Shown one piece after another: positions 1 through 6,653 of a DNA stretch of 18,472 nt. Each line of letters opens with the position of its first letter. Position 1 is the stretch's first letter. The position numbers and the translations under genes were made by a program. The stretch lies in NCBI GenBank assembly GCA_964384675.1, contig CAYLNK010000110.1:1-18472 (forward strand), given 5' to 3'. A model generated the notes under the pieces. That model was given only the letters and a program-made list of their open reading frames with translations. It searched no databases and had not been told where the DNA came from. The DNA is from CAYLNK01 sp964384675. Its GTDB lineage: Bacteria > Acidobacteriota > Thermoanaerobaculia > UBA5066.

Positions 1-409
1 CGGTCCGGGCTTCGGCGGCGCGCGCGAGATCGCGGTCGAGCGCCGGCGAGACGGCGTCGACGCCGAGGAGCGAGCCCCGCAGCTCGCCGGCCGGCACCCC
101 CAGGATCGAGGCGGCGCCTGTCGGCCGGAGGCGGATGCCCAGGAGGTCGACGCGCCCCGCGGGGGCGATCCGCACCGGGCGGTCCATCTGTCCGACCACC
201 ATCGCGAGCGGCTGCCTCGCGGGAGCGGCGTCCGCGCGATGCTCCACGAACGGGTCGGCCAGGTTCAGGACGATCTCCATCCGGCCGTCGGGGAAGATCG
301 GCTGATCGGCCACGCCGCCGTCGGGGGACGGATCGCCCGTGAGGAGCCAGTACAGCTCCACGAACGGCGCGAGCGCCGCCCCGGGACGCACCTCACCATA
401 GCGGATCAC
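1..409 (-). CDS. AraC-family transcriptional regulator, N-terminal part (cut by window edge)
   Basis: The reverse strand is open from a GTG at 409 to the window edge, giving 136 residues. I read it as the ligand-sensing N-terminal domain (DUF6597-like) found before AraC helix-turn-helix domains. Visible features are an opening VRPGAALAPFVELYW (about residues 7-21), the family-typical FPDGRMEIVLNL (39-50), and the GIRLRPTGA segment near 91-99. The DNA-binding domain would lie to the left, outside the window. An in-frame TGA lies 27 nt upstream, so the start must be close to 409. GTG fits because a TACACT box ends 6 nt before it. It diverges from the thioesterase at 488 across 78 bases and could control it. 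The family call is good; ligand and targets are unknown. Confidence 0.72.
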   Translation of the reverse strand, partial: MIRYGEVRPGAALAPFVELYWLLTGDPSPDGGVADQPIFPDGRMEIVLNLADPFVEHRADAAPARQPLAMVVGQMDRPVRIAPAGRVDLLGIRLRPTGAASILGVPAGELRGSLLGVDAVSPALDRDLARAAEART

Positions 410-415
410 GCCCTC

Positions 416-421
416 AGTGTA
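416..421 (-). promoter_or_regulatory. Probable -10 box of a leaderless transcript for the AraC-type gene
   Basis: On the minus strand TACACT is followed by 6 nt and then the GTG start at 409. The 6 nt (GAGGGC) are too close to the start to work as a normal ribosome-binding site. This is the spacing expected when transcription begins at the start codon. Inferred from motif and spacing only. Confidence 0.45.
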
Positions 422-426
422 GGACC

Positions 427-459
427 CGAGGGGTCAGGTACCAATTCTCTACTCTGGCC
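427..459 (-). repeat. 33-bp repeat, left inverted copy
   Basis: Read on the minus strand this begins GGCCAGAGT and ends ACCTGACCCCTCG. It matches the plus-strand copy at 1019-1051 at 28 of 33 positions. The two copies face each other across the thioesterase gene. This one lies inside the 78-base gap between the divergent AraC-type gene and the thioesterase. Confidence 0.75.
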
Positions 460-473
460 GGAGCCGGCGAGGC

Positions 474-479
474 TACGAT
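474..479 (+). promoter_or_regulatory. Probable -10 box of a leaderless transcript for the thioesterase
   Basis: TACGAT ends 8 nt before the ATG at 488, and there is no purine-rich Shine-Dalgarno in the intervening bases (CCCTCCCG). Spacing and motif match the other leaderless candidates in the window. Confidence 0.45.
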
Positions 480-487
480 CCCTCCCG

Positions 488-946
488 ATGAAGAGCCTCC
501 AGGACACCTACGGCCCCGAGACGTTCTGCTTCGGCTGCGGCCCCGCCAACGAGAAGGGGCTCCGCATCAAGAGCTTCGTGGAAGGCGACGAGATCGTCGC
601 GACGTGGAGCCCGGAGCCGCACCACGCGGCGTTCGAAGGCGTCGTGAACGGCGGGATCTGCGGCGCCCTCCTCGACTGCCACTCGAACTGGACGGCGATG
701 CACCACCTGATGACGCGGGGCGGCGCCACGGCGCCGCCCTGCACGGTGACGTCCGCGTTCGCGGTCACGCTGAAGCGCCCGACCCCGATGCACGGACCGC
801 TGACCCTTCGCGCGCGCGTCGTCGAGTCGACGGACGATCGCGCCGTCGTGGACGCGACCATCGAGGCGAACGGCAAGGTCACCGCCACCTGCCGGGGGAC
901 GTTCGTCGCGGTGAAGGAAGGCCACCCGGCCTTCCACCGGTGGTAG
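488..946 (+). CDS. PaaI-like hotdog-fold thioesterase
   Basis: A 152-residue single hotdog domain, the usual size for the PaaI/YiiD-type acyl-CoA thioesterase family, which hydrolyses acyl-CoA or aryl-CoA thioesters in the cytoplasm. The N-terminus has CFGCGPANEKGLRIKSF (residues 14-30), the Cys-x2-Cys opening typical of this subgroup. The central helix carries NGGICGALLDCHSNW (54-68), where NGG replaces the common HGG and D63 is the likely catalytic acid. The strand with AFAVTLKRPTP follows (90-100). The frame is open back to 239, but that extension overlaps the opposite-strand regulator and has no family similarity; ATG 488 sits just after a TACGAT box. The gene is bracketed by inverted copies of a 33-bp repeat. 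Substrate unknown. Confidence 0.85.
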   Translation: MKSLQDTYGPETFCFGCGPANEKGLRIKSFVEGDEIVATWSPEPHHAAFEGVVNGGICGALLDCHSNWTAMHHLMTRGGATAPPCTVTSAFAVTLKRPTPMHGPLTLRARVVESTDDRAVVDATIEANGKVTATCRGTFVAVKEGHPAFHRW

Positions 947-949
947 GGC

Positions 950-993
950 GGTCGGGTCCCGACGTCCGCAAAGTGGAAAGTCGGGACCTGACC
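950..993 (+). other. Stem-loop just downstream of the thioesterase
   Basis: GGTCGGGTCCCGAC (950-963) pairs with GTCGGGACCTGACC (980-993), giving a 14-bp stem with one G-U pair and a 16-nt loop. The right arm is the core of the 972-1004 repeat. It starts 3 nt after the thioesterase stop and could protect or end the mRNA. There is no U-tract, so it is not a classical intrinsic terminator. Confidence 0.55.
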
Positions 994-1004
994 CCTTGTC
1001 TGGG
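972..1004 (+). repeat. 33-bp direct repeat, copy 1
   Basis: Starts AGTGGAAAGTCGGGACCTGA and continues to CTGGG. It matches 1025-1057 at 32 of 33 positions, 53 nt apart, in the gap between the convergent thioesterase and GTPase genes. The ACCTGACCCC core is shared with the inverted copy at 427-459. Confidence 0.8.
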
Positions 1005-1018
1005 CCCCCCCTTGTCGG

Positions 1019-1057
1019 GGCCAGAGTGGAAAGTCGGGACCTGACCCCTCGTCTGGG
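1019..1057 (+). repeat. 33-bp direct repeat, copy 2, including the unit matching the left inverted copy
   Basis: Bases 1025-1057 repeat 972-1004 with one change. Bases 1019-1051 are the inverted partner of 427-459 (28/33). The 122-base gap from 947 to 1068 holds only these repeats and the stem-loop; no gene or clear terminator is seen. Confidence 0.78.
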
Positions 1058-1068
1058 GCCTTGACCCC

Positions 1069-2391
1069 TCAGAGCACCCGGCGGATCTCCTTCTCGAGCG
1101 TGCCGGGGACGGACTCCTCGAGGTCGTAGCGGACGCGGAGCGCGGGCTTGCCGATCTTCAGCACCCGCGTCAGGTCGATCGGAGTGCCGATGACGACGAC
1201 GTCGCATGGCGTCCGCTCGATCGTCTGCTCGAGCTCCTTCACCTGCTCGTCGCCGTAGCCCATCGCCGGCAGGATGCCGCGGGCGTTGGGGTACTTCTCG
1301 TACGTGGCGGCGATCGACCCGACGGCGTACGGCTGGGCGTCGGCGAAGGCGGCGGCGCCGGCCTGCTTCGCGGCGACCATGCCCGCTCCGTACGTCATCC
1401 CGCCGTGCGTGAGCGTGGGACCGTCCTCGACGACGAGGACCGTCTTGCCCTTGATCAGCTCCGCACGCTCGCAGGTGACCGGCGACGAGGCCCGCAGGAC
1501 TCGGGCGCGGGGGTTGACGCGGGCGGCCGCCTCCTCGATGACGTGGATCCGGCCCGGCTCGGCCGTGTCGCACTTGCCGATGATGATCACGTCGGCCCGG
1601 CGGAAGTTCGCCTCGCCAGGGTGGAACGAGGTCTCGTGGCCGGGGCGATGCGGGTCGGCGATGCAGAGGTGGAGGTCGGTCTCGTAGAACGGCAGGTCGT
1701 TGTTGCCGCCGTCCCACAGGATCACGTCGGCCTCTTCCTGGGCGCGGGCCAGGATCCGGCCGTAGTCGACGCCGGAGTAGATGACGAAGCCGTGGTCGAT
1801 GTGCGGCTCGTACTCCTCGCGCTCCTCGATCGTGCACTTCTCGGTGTCGAGGTCGGCGTACGTCGCGAAGCGCTGGCAGGCCTGGGCCTCGAGGTCGCCG
1901 TACGGCATCGGGTGGCGGATCGCCACGACCCGCTTGCCGAGCCGCTTCAGGATCTCGGAGATGTAGCGCGTCGTCTGGCTCTTCCCGGCGCCGGTGCGGA
2001 CCGCGGTGACCGCGATCACCGGGACCTTCGACCTCAGCATGGTGCGCCGCGCGGAGAGGAGCTCGAAGTCGCTCCCTTCGGCGATGCAGAGCGAGGCGAC
2101 GTGCATCACCTGGACGTGCGGCACGTCGGAGTACGAGAAGACGGACACGTCGATCCGCTCGTCGCGGATCAGACGGGCCAGGTCCTCCTCGGGCACGATC
2201 GGGATGCCGTTCGGGTAGAGCGAGCCGGCGAGGGCCGGGGGGTAGCGGCGTCCGGCGATCCCCGGGATCTGCGTCGCGGTGAAGGCGACGACCTCGTGGA
2301 ACGGGTCGTCCCGGTAGACGACGTTGAAGTTGTGGAAGTCGCGTCCGGCGGCTCCCAGGATCGCGACGCGCCTTCTGGTGGCTCGCATCAT
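1069..2391 (-). CDS. Cyclic 2,3-diphosphoglycerate synthetase-like GTPase (COG2403 type)
   Basis: A 440-residue protein of the family containing archaeal cyclic 2,3-diphosphoglycerate synthetase, which closes 2,3-diphosphoglycerate into its cyclic form at the cost of ATP. Bacterial members are often called predicted GTPases. The N-terminal Rossmann-like part has RRVAILGAAGRDFHNFN (7-23). A P-loop TGAGKSQTTR lies at 133-142, an aspartate strand VILWDGGNND at 223-232, and VIIIGKCDTAEPG at 268-280. Length is full for the family. On the mRNA GAGGAGG (2400-2394) precedes two consecutive ATGs; the second, at 2388, has the better spacing (5 nt against 2). It lies 64 nt downstream of the GMC oxidoreductase on the same strand and may share its transcript. 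Family call strong; actual bacterial substrate less certain. Confidence 0.85.
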   Translation of the reverse strand: MMRATRRRVAILGAAGRDFHNFNVVYRDDPFHEVVAFTATQIPGIAGRRYPPALAGSLYPNGIPIVPEEDLARLIRDERIDVSVFSYSDVPHVQVMHVASLCIAEGSDFELLSARRTMLRSKVPVIAVTAVRTGAGKSQTTRYISEILKRLGKRVVAIRHPMPYGDLEAQACQRFATYADLDTEKCTIEEREEYEPHIDHGFVIYSGVDYGRILARAQEEADVILWDGGNNDLPFYETDLHLCIADPHRPGHETSFHPGEANFRRADVIIIGKCDTAEPGRIHVIEEAAARVNPRARVLRASSPVTCERAELIKGKTVLVVEDGPTLTHGGMTYGAGMVAAKQAGAAAFADAQPYAVGSIAATYEKYPNARGILPAMGYGDEQVKELEQTIERTPCDVVVIGTPIDLTRVLKIGKPALRVRYDLEESVPGTLEKEIRRVL

Positions 2392-2393
2392 GG

Positions 2394-2418
2394 CCTCCTC
2401 GGGTCCGGGTGAACCGTA
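2394..2418 (-). promoter_or_regulatory. Possible -10 box and Shine-Dalgarno before the GTPase gene
   Basis: On the minus strand TACGGT (2418-2413) is followed by a strong Shine-Dalgarno GAGGAGG (2400-2394) and then ATGATG. This is a leadered arrangement, unlike the leaderless starts elsewhere here. If transcribed through from the GMC gene, GGCCTCT (2430-2424) could pair with GGAGGCC (2398-2392) and cover the Shine-Dalgarno. Confidence 0.4.
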
Positions 2419-2455
2419 TCAGGAGAGGCCACGGGGAGCCGCTGATCCTCCTGCA

Positions 2456-4036
2456 TCAGCCGCCGGACGACGGCGGGAAGCGGCTGCAGGCCCGCTCGGC
2501 GAGCGCGGTGATGGTGAGGGAGGGGTTCACACCCAGGTTCGCGCCGATCACCGACCCGTCCACCACGTACAGGCCCTTCTGGCCGTGGACGCGGCACAGG
2601 TCGTCCACCACACCGGTCTCCGGTGTGGCCCCGATCGCGCACCCGCCCAGGATGTGGGCGGTGGTGGGGATGTCGAGGAGCGCCTCGTTCAGCGCGCTCT
2701 GAGGCTCGGCGTCGAGGTCGGCGCCCAGCTCGCGGGCGACCTCGTTCGCCAGCGGGATGTACGAGGGGATCCGGTCGAAGCCGGGCTCCGGCGCGGTGGT
2801 CAGGACCCTCCGGAAGGGCCAGAACCAGGGGCGCTTCCGCACCAGGCGCATCTCGCTCTCCCGGGTCTGCATCACCAGGAGGATCGTGGAGCGCTCGGCC
2901 TTTCCCCACGGTCGCGACACGAAGAGCAGTCGGCCGGGGTGGCGCAGGGCGTGGCCGAGCCAGCGGAGGGGGCGCGGGACGCGGCCGCCGCCGTCGGTGA
3001 GGAGGGTGCCCAGGAGGAGCATCACGTCGGAGCCGCGCGTGAAGCGGACCGGCTCCATGTGGGTCTCGTCGTCCATCTCCACGGACGAGGTGATGGCGAT
3101 CCCCTCCCACAGGTCGCGCCGGCTCCGGGACGTGATGCCGAGGAGCGCCTCGGAGTTGGTGCGGGCGTGATGACCCAGAGCGGGCGGGAGGCCCGGGATG
3201 GAGCCCTGGCGGGCACACTCCAGAAGGAGCGGAACCGTCCCGAGCACCCCCGCCGAAAGGACGACCGTCGCGGCCGTGAAGGCCCCGCTCTCGGGGAAGA
3301 GGGGACGATCGGTCCTTTTCCAGGTCACACGCCACCCCCCGCCGGGAAGGGGCGCCAGCAGCTCGACCCGAGTGTCGGACACGATGCGGGCGCCGAGCCC
3401 CTCGGCGAGGTGCAGGTAGTTGCGATCGAGCGTGTTCTTGGCGCCGACGCGGCAGCCGGTCATGCACGACCCGCAGAACGTGCAGCCGGTGCGTCGCGGG
3501 CCGCGGCCGCCGAAGTACGGGTCGTCGACCGTCACCTCCGGCTCACCGAAGAAGACCCCGACCTCGGACGGGCGGAGCGTGTCGCCCCGACCCCTCCGGG
3601 CCGCCGCGGCGCGCAGGGCCTCGTCCGCCGGTCCGAGCCGGGGGTTCGTCGCGGTCCCGAGCATCCGGCGGGCCGTCGCGTAGAAGGCGGGCATCTCGTC
3701 CCGCCACGGGGCGATCCCCTTCCACTGCGGGTCGTCCCAGACGGTGTCGGCGGGGGTGAGGTGGGTGTTCGCGTAGACGAGGCTGCCGCCGCCGACCCCT
3801 ACCCCGTGCAGCACCAGGACGTCGCGCAGCAGGCGCAGCGCCCACGCTCCCCGGCAGCCGACGCCGGGCAGCCAGAACGCGTTCGGCACGTTCCAGTTCG
3901 TCGCCGGAAGCTCCTCGGGCCGAAAGCGGCGTCCCTTCTCGAGCACCAGCACCCGGTAGCCCTTCTCGGCCAGGCGCAGGGCCGTGACGGCCCCACCGAA
4001 GCCGGATCCGACGACCAGGACGTCCGTGTCGTGCAT
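2456..4036 (-). CDS. GMC-family FAD-dependent oxidoreductase with a four-Cys cluster
   Basis: A 526-residue flavoprotein of the glucose-methanol-choline family, in the branch that includes cholesterol-oxidase-like enzymes; it should oxidise an alcohol, possibly a sterol or other hydrophobic one. The FAD site VLVVGSGFGGAVTALRLAEK is at residues 6-25, followed by HGVGVGGGSLVYANT (77-91). The C-terminal catalytic pair is H461 in HILGGCAIG and N504 in GVNPSLTITALA, close to the DGSVIGAN flavin segment. A CxxCxxCxxxC pattern (C185, C188, C191, C195, followed by RVGAKNTL) resembles an iron-sulfur binding site. No signal peptide is seen. ATG 4036 starts directly at the FAD strand. It diverges from the phosphatase gene over 82 bases. 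Family call firm, substrate open. Confidence 0.88.
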   Translation of the reverse strand: MHDTDVLVVGSGFGGAVTALRLAEKGYRVLVLEKGRRFRPEELPATNWNVPNAFWLPGVGCRGAWALRLLRDVLVLHGVGVGGGSLVYANTHLTPADTVWDDPQWKGIAPWRDEMPAFYATARRMLGTATNPRLGPADEALRAAAARRGRGDTLRPSEVGVFFGEPEVTVDDPYFGGRGPRRTGCTFCGSCMTGCRVGAKNTLDRNYLHLAEGLGARIVSDTRVELLAPLPGGGWRVTWKRTDRPLFPESGAFTAATVVLSAGVLGTVPLLLECARQGSIPGLPPALGHHARTNSEALLGITSRSRRDLWEGIAITSSVEMDDETHMEPVRFTRGSDVMLLLGTLLTDGGGRVPRPLRWLGHALRHPGRLLFVSRPWGKAERSTILLVMQTRESEMRLVRKRPWFWPFRRVLTTAPEPGFDRIPSYIPLANEVARELGADLDAEPQSALNEALLDIPTTAHILGGCAIGATPETGVVDDLCRVHGQKGLYVVDGSVIGANLGVNPSLTITALAERACSRFPPSSGG

Positions 4037-4042
4037 GAGGTC

Positions 4043-4048
4043 AGTTTC
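4043..4048 (-). promoter_or_regulatory. Weak -10-like box before the GMC oxidoreductase
   Basis: On the minus strand GAAACT ends 6 nt before the ATG at 4036. It keeps the A at position 2 and T at position 6 of TANNNT but not the first T. No Shine-Dalgarno is seen. Offered only as a partial match to the leaderless pattern. Confidence 0.25.
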
Positions 4049-4106
4049 CCCACGCCAATGTGGGTCGGCGGCCGGGCTTTTCCCTGATGCATCTGCGTCG
4101 TTCAGC

Positions 4107-4112
4107 TACGCT
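4107..4112 (+). promoter_or_regulatory. Probable -10 box of a leaderless transcript for the phosphatase
   Basis: TACGCT ends 6 nt before the ATG at 4119, with no Shine-Dalgarno between them (TCGCGA). Supports 4119 as the true start rather than in-frame ATGs further upstream that overlap the opposite-strand GMC gene. Confidence 0.45.
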
Positions 4113-4118
4113 TCGCGA

Positions 4119-5396
4119 ATGACGGGTTTCGCCGAGTCCGGCCCCTTCCCACTCGAAGCGCAGCGGGAGATCCACCGGCTGCGCGAGCTGATCGAGGCGT
4201 CCAAGCGGATCAACTCGTCGCTCGAGCCCGCCGTGCTGTTCGATTCGATTCTGCAGGTGGCCCGGGAGCAGATCGACGTGGAGCGCGGCACGCTCTTCTT
4301 CGTCGACGCCCGGCGCGGGGAGCTCTGGGCCCGGATCTCCTCCGACCCCGGCGTCGACGAGATCCGGCTCCCGATCGGGCAGGGGATCGCCGGGGCGGTC
4401 GCGCTCTCCGGGGAGAGCCTGATCCTGCACGACGTCCGCAGCGACCCCCGTTTCGACCCCTCGATCGACCGGAAGTCCGGCTTCCACACCCAGTCGATGC
4501 TCTGCGTCCCGATCCGGAACCGGAGCGGGCGGATCGTCGGGGTGCTCCAGCTCCTCAACAAGCGGGACGGCCTGTTCGGGCCCCAGGACCTCGCGTTCCT
4601 GGACTCCGTCTCGGACCACATGGCGATCGCCATGGACAACGCCGCCCTGCACCGCGACGCCCTGGTGAAGGACCGGATGGAGCAGGAGCTGCTGCTCGGC
4701 CGCGAGATCCAGACCCGGCTGCTGCCGCAGGCTCCGACCGACGTCCCCGGGCTGGAGATCGCGGCGGCGACGCGCTTCTGCTACGAGGTGGGAGGCGACT
4801 ACTACGACTTCATCCGTCGCGCCTCGGGACGTCTCGACGTCGGCTGCGGGGACGTCTCGGGCAAGGGGGTCTCGGCGGCGCTCATCATGTCGAGCCTGCA
4901 GGCGGCGCTGCGCGTGGCGTCCCCGCTGGAGCACGACCTGGTGCGGCTCCTCGTCCAGACGAACGGGATCCTCCACACGATGACGCGGGGGCGGAAGTAC
5001 GTGACGCTCTTCTTCGGGCGCTACGAGCCGGCCACCGGCGAGCTCGAGTACGTGAACGCCGGGCACAACGCGCCACTCCTGATCTCAGGCGGCGCGGTCC
5101 GGCGCCTACCGGCAACGGGGCGGCCGATCGGGCTCCTCCCGTCCGTGACGTACGAGACGGCGCGGGTCGTGCTCCCGCCGGGCGGCCTCCTGCTCCTCTA
5201 CTCGGACGGCCTGACGGAGGCGACCAACGCCTCCGAGGAGGAGTTCGGCGTCGAGCGGCTGGAGGCCGCCGCGGCGGCGGCCGCCGAGCTCCCCGCGGGC
5301 GAGGTCCTGGAGAGCGTCCTCTCGGCGGTCTCGGCCTTCGAGGACGGCGTGGAGCCGGCCGACGACAAGACGGCCGTGGTCCTCAGGCGGCGCTGA
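4119..5396 (+). CDS. GAF-domain PP2C/SpoIIE-type serine phosphatase (RsbU-like)
   Basis: A 425-residue cytosolic signalling protein. Residues 27-178 form a GAF sensor domain (start of core LEPAVLFDSILQVAREQ; VLQLLNKRDGLFG at 142-154). A helical linker with LLLGREIQTRLLPQ (191-204) leads into a PP2C-like SpoIIE domain, 205-425. Metal-binding motifs are intact: VGGDYYDF (224-231), GCGDVSGKGVSAAL (242-255), YSDGLTEA (361-368) and ADDKTAVVL (414-422). Such enzymes dephosphorylate anti-sigma-factor antagonists in partner-switching pathways. No anti-sigma or antagonist gene is adjacent, so the target is unknown. No membrane segment. The 3' end overlaps the converging amidotransferase gene by 14 nt. 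Confidence 0.9.
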   Translation: MTGFAESGPFPLEAQREIHRLRELIEASKRINSSLEPAVLFDSILQVAREQIDVERGTLFFVDARRGELWARISSDPGVDEIRLPIGQGIAGAVALSGESLILHDVRSDPRFDPSIDRKSGFHTQSMLCVPIRNRSGRIVGVLQLLNKRDGLFGPQDLAFLDSVSDHMAIAMDNAALHRDALVKDRMEQELLLGREIQTRLLPQAPTDVPGLEIAAATRFCYEVGGDYYDFIRRASGRLDVGCGDVSGKGVSAALIMSSLQAALRVASPLEHDLVRLLVQTNGILHTMTRGRKYVTLFFGRYEPATGELEYVNAGHNAPLLISGGAVRRLPATGRPIGLLPSVTYETARVVLPPGGLLLLYSDGLTEATNASEEEFGVERLEAAAAAAAELPAGEVLESVLSAVSAFEDGVEPADDKTAVVLRRR

Positions 5397-6261
5397 ACTT
5401 CGCGTGCTCCTCGACGGGACGCACCGTCAGCCGGTGGTTGGCGTGCACCGCCACGACGGAGCCCGGCGGCACGGGGGTCCAGCCGTCGTCGTCGCTCAGC
5501 GGCTCGGAGCAGATCAGCACGGCGCCACCCTCCTGGCCGGGCGCGATCATGTGGCAGACCCCCCCTTCGCAGGTGTAGAGCTTCCCCGTGTGGGTGTAGA
5601 GCGTGGCCGGGACCTTCACCGGGTCGTCGCCGTAGCGGGAGCAGGCGGCGTGGCGGCCGTCCGTCACGCCGATGTTGAGCCACGTCGGCTCCGTGATGCC
5701 GGCCTTCCGGACCGTGCGGATGGTGTCGCGGATGGTCGTGACCAGCGCGGAGGCGAGCCGGCTCGCCGGGTCGACGTGCCGGTCCTTCGCGAGCCGGTCG
5801 CGGAAGAGGCCGAAGAGGAGCTCCGAATCGGTCGAGCCGCGGATGGAGGCGTACGCCTCGTCGGAGAGCATGCCGACCAGCGCCCGCTTCACGCGCAGGA
5901 AGTCGCCGATCCCCCCGTTGTGCACGAACGCAAGCGGTCCATTCGTGAACGGGTGGCAGTTCGTCTCGGTCACGGGGATGCCGGGCGACGCGGCGCGCAC
6001 GTGGGCGAGCACGCACCCGCTCCGGGTGACGCGCGCCAGCTGCCTCAGGTTCTCGTTGCTCCAGGCCGGCGCCACCGAGCGGAACGTCGCCGGCTCCGCC
6101 GAGACCTCGGGCACGTACCAGCCGACCCCGAAGCCGTCGCCGTTCAAGGGGTCGGCCCGCTCGCGAGCCCCGAAGCTCTGGTGGATGATCGAGTTCTCGG
6201 GGCGGGTGATGAGGGCGTCGAGCGTGATCCGGGGCCCCAGATAGATGGCGAACCGGCACAT
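5383..6261 (-). CDS. Class II glutamine amidotransferase (EgtC/YafJ-like)
   Basis: A 292-residue stand-alone N-terminal-nucleophile amidohydrolase. The protein begins MCRFAIYLG; the ATG at 6261 is fixed because C2 must be exposed as the nucleophile after Met removal. Other family features are HVRAAS with R89, NCHPFTNGPLAFVHNGGIGD (101-120), and GSTDSE (142-147). The family includes EgtC of ergothioneine synthesis, but no other ergothioneine gene is present, so a general Gln-hydrolase or gamma-glutamyl amidase role is all that can be said. The frame is open upstream to 6729, yet that extension is Arg-rich and antisense to the DUF6922 gene. Divergent from the DUF6922 gene across 98 bases; 14-nt tail overlap with the phosphatase gene. 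Confidence 0.88.
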   Translation of the reverse strand: MCRFAIYLGPRITLDALITRPENSIIHQSFGARERADPLNGDGFGVGWYVPEVSAEPATFRSVAPAWSNENLRQLARVTRSGCVLAHVRAASPGIPVTETNCHPFTNGPLAFVHNGGIGDFLRVKRALVGMLSDEAYASIRGSTDSELLFGLFRDRLAKDRHVDPASRLASALVTTIRDTIRTVRKAGITEPTWLNIGVTDGRHAACSRYGDDPVKVPATLYTHTGKLYTCEGGVCHMIAPGQEGGAVLICSEPLSDDDGWTPVPPGSVVAVHANHRLTVRPVEEHAKFSAA

Positions 6262-6268
6262 CGGGCTC

Positions 6269-6274
6269 AGATTG
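6269..6274 (-). promoter_or_regulatory. Weak -10-like box before the amidotransferase
   Basis: On the minus strand CAATCT ends 7 nt before the ATG at 6261. It is a partial match to TANNNT (A2 and T6 kept). No Shine-Dalgarno is visible. Low confidence on its own. Confidence 0.25.
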
Positions 6275-6347
6275 CTCCCGGGACGTTCCGGCCGCAAGGG
6301 CCCCGGCCCCTGGCAGCGGCTGAGCCGCGCCCGGACCCGACAGGACT

Positions 6348-6353
6348 TACCAT
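6348..6353 (+). promoter_or_regulatory. Probable -10 box of a leaderless transcript for the DUF6922-AbiEii pair
   Basis: TACCAT ends 6 nt before the GTG at 6360. The ATG inside this stretch at 6352 is out of frame and meets a TGA three codons later, so GTG 6360 is the start. Confidence 0.4.
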
Positions 6354-6359
6354 GGTCGC

Positions 6360-6653
6360 GTGAGGCCCGTACCCGACTCGCTCCGCTGGCTCCTCTGGGA
6401 CCTGGACGCCGACAGGGTCGACCTCGAAGCGCACGCGGATGCCCTTCTCGGGCGGGTGCTCGAGAACGGGCGGCTCCGCGACGTGCGCCTCGTGCTCGAC
6501 CTCTACGGGGAGGCGCGGATCCTGGAGTTCTTTCGCGCCGGCGGGCACCCGCTCCTCTCGGAGCGCACCCGGAGCTTCTGGCGAGCGTTCTTCGGAGCGG
6601 ATGAGGAATGGCCAGCGCCACCGGACTTCCGGAGCCCCAGCGCCGCGCCCTGA
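6360..6653 (+). CDS. DUF6922 domain protein, putative antitoxin partner of AbiEii-type toxin
   Basis: A small 97-residue protein starting at GTG 6360. It resembles DUF6922 proteins: LRWLLWDLDADRVDLEAHAD (8-27) followed by RVLENGRLRDV (32-42), LYGEARILEFF (48-58) and LSERTRSFWRAFFG (65-78). Such proteins usually sit directly upstream of AbiEii-like nucleotidyltransferases and are presumed to be their regulators or antitoxins; that role is inferred from context. The gene overlaps the following nucleotidyltransferase by about 53 nt if that starts at 6601, so the two are translationally linked. It has no recognisable DNA-binding motif that I can define. Divergent from the amidotransferase. Confidence 0.75.
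   Translation: MRPVPDSLRWLLWDLDADRVDLEAHADALLGRVLENGRLRDVRLVLDLYGEARILEFFRAGGHPLLSERTRSFWRAFFGADEEWPAPPDFRSPSAAP

Noticed and set aside
239..487. Open frame extending the thioesterase upstream to 239
   Set aside because: The extension overlaps the opposite-strand AraC-type domain, has no hotdog similarity, and the ATG at 488 has a well-placed -10 box and the normal family N-terminus.
950..1068. Intrinsic terminator between the convergent thioesterase and GTPase genes
   Set aside because: The stem is strong but no T-run follows on either strand, so I list it only as a stem-loop.
5383..6261. Assigning the amidotransferase as egtC of ergothioneine synthesis
   Set aside because: No egtB, egtD or other pathway gene is in the window; the class II amidotransferase fold alone does not show the substrate.
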